Positions 11,813 through 12,654 of a stretch of 12,654 nt of DNA are shown here, piece by piece (within the stretch, counting starts at the first letter, position 1; each line of letters starts with the position of its first letter). The notes beneath the pieces are model-generated. The model was not told where the DNA came from, ran no database searches, and saw only the letters and a list, made by a program, of their open reading frames with translations. Source of the stretch: JAWLBW01 sp041687475 (GTDB taxonomy: Bacteria; J088; JAWLBW01); the NCBI GenBank assembly GCA_041687475.1, contig JAWLBW010000123.1:1-12654 (forward strand), given 5' to 3'. Position numbers and translations under genes: made by a program.

Positions 11813-12654
11813 ATGATGACGCTTCCGGCCAACCAGGGCGTGTTGCCGTTTACCGAAGAGCACCTGGCCCTGCGCCAGATGATCGCCGACTTCGCCGCCA
11901 AGGAAATCGCTCCGCACGCGAAGGAGTGGGACGATAAGGAACATTTTCCCGTTCACATTTTCAAGCGGCTCGGCGAACTCGGCGTCATGGGCATTACCGT
12001 TCCCCAGGAGTACGGCGGCGCCGGCGCCGACTATGTCAGCGCCACCATCGTCTGCGAAGAACTCGCCAAGGTCGATGCCGGTGTGGCCCTTTCCTACGGC
12101 GCCCACGCGCTGCTCTGCACGAATAATCTGTACCTGAACGCCAATGAAGATCAGCGTCGCAAGTACCTGCCCAAGCTGTGCAGCGGCGAACACCTCGGCG
12201 CCATCTGCATTACCGAGCCGGGCAGCGGTTCCGACGCGGTGGGCATGCGCACCACGGCCGTGCGCAACGACGGCGGCTACCTGCTCAATGGCTCGAAAAT
12301 GTTCATCACGAACGCCACCGACGCCGAAACCTTCGTGGTGTACGCCAAGACCGACCCGCAGGCCGGCTCGAAGGGCGTGAGCCAGTTTATCGTCGAGCGC
12401 AACTACGACGGCTTCTCGCTCTCGCGCAAGCTCGAGAAAATGGGCATGAAGTCGAGCGCCACCGGTGAAGTCATCTTCGAAGACGTGCAGGTGCCGGCCG
12501 AAAACCTCATGGGTCCCGAAAACGACGGCGCCCGCGCCATGATGAGCCACCTCGACGTCGAACGCGTGACCCTGAACGGCATCTCCATCGGTCTCGCCCG
12601 CGCCGCCCGGGAAAAGAGCGTCAAGTACGCCCAGGAGCGCAAGCAGTTCGGCAA
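11813..12654 (+). CDS. Acyl-CoA dehydrogenase, isovaleryl-CoA dehydrogenase-like (partial, runs off right edge)
   Basis: FAD enzyme that makes the alpha-beta double bond in an acyl-CoA and passes electrons to ETF. About 280 residues are present of a usual 380-390; the 3' end is beyond the window. The helical N-domain (residues 14-110) includes VPQEYGG and SYGAH (94-98), the latter typical of isovaleryl-CoA dehydrogenases. The beta domain starts at ITEPGSGSD (133-141), followed by NGSKMFITNA and KMGMKSSATGEVIFEDV. The C-terminal helices begin at LDVERVTL. Glu250 there aligns with the catalytic Glu254 of human isovaleryl-CoA dehydrogenase (LDLERLVL), which sits in helix G rather than at the position used by most family members. 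AAGGG at 11799-11803 favours the ATG at 11813 over the next one at 11816. Leucine catabolism is likely, but related branched-chain substrates are possible. Confidence 0.88.
   Translation, partial: MMTLPANQGVLPFTEEHLALRQMIADFAAKEIAPHAKEWDDKEHFPVHIFKRLGELGVMGITVPQEYGGAGADYVSATIVCEELAKVDAGVALSYGAHALLCTNNLYLNANEDQRRKYLPKLCSGEHLGAICITEPGSGSDAVGMRTTAVRNDGGYLLNGSKMFITNATDAETFVVYAKTDPQAGSKGVSQFIVERNYDGFSLSRKLEKMGMKSSATGEVIFEDVQVPAENLMGPENDGARAMMSHLDVERVTLNGISIGLARAAREKSVKYAQERKQFG

Noticed and set aside
11804..12550. Antisense frame opposite the acyl-CoA dehydrogenase (248 codons)
   Set aside because: The plus strand encodes a textbook acyl-CoA dehydrogenase; the antisense product is repetitive in His, Gly and Ala with no motif.

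Overview
The window comes from a Gram-negative bacterium of moderately high GC content that makes type IVa pili and uses sigma-54. The evidence is a complete minor-pilin/PilY1 operon behind a near-perfect -24/-12 promoter. Ribosomal proteins L21/L27 and an isovaleryl-CoA-dehydrogenase-like flavoprotein are also present. I cannot place it in a phylum with confidence. The intergenic arrays of 7-8 bp repeats, the CARDB domains and the gene mix would fit a deltaproteobacterial-type or candidate-phylum genome, but this is a guess.

Region 1 (1-9588) is a single type IV pilus minor-pilin operon. A sigma-54 promoter (131-146) precedes a GspH/FimT pseudopilin, then pilV, pilW, pilX and a very large pilY1, all on the plus strand with overlaps or gaps of at most 12 nt. 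Together these should form the priming complex that initiates pilus assembly, with PilY1 as the tip adhesin. PilY1 is 2258 residues, about twice the usual size. Six tandem CARDB (Ig-like) repeats, about 718 residues, sit inside its N-terminal von Willebrand A-like domain, and every repeat carries exactly two cysteines 15-19 residues apart. A 12-bp perfect hairpin closes the operon.

Region 2 (9589-10430) is the housekeeping pair rplU-rpmA, with a clear sigma-70-type promoter and an intrinsic-terminator-like hairpin. obg, often the next gene, is absent.

Region 3 (10431-11812) is a looser accessory stretch. It holds a 78-residue TusA-family protein with a CPxP motif and, convergent to it, a ferritin-like protein with altered metal ligands. 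The spaces between genes contain five short arrays of period 7 or 8, each with a different unit, plus a 30-bp imperfect direct repeat with a central inverted repeat, and two further hairpins. Two of the arrays abut the TusA-like gene exactly, one ending at the base before its ATG and one starting at the base after its stop.

Region 4 (11813-12654) is the first two thirds or so of an acyl-CoA dehydrogenase, most like isovaleryl-CoA dehydrogenase of leucine breakdown. It runs off the right edge. Its promoter carries a small palindrome over the -10.
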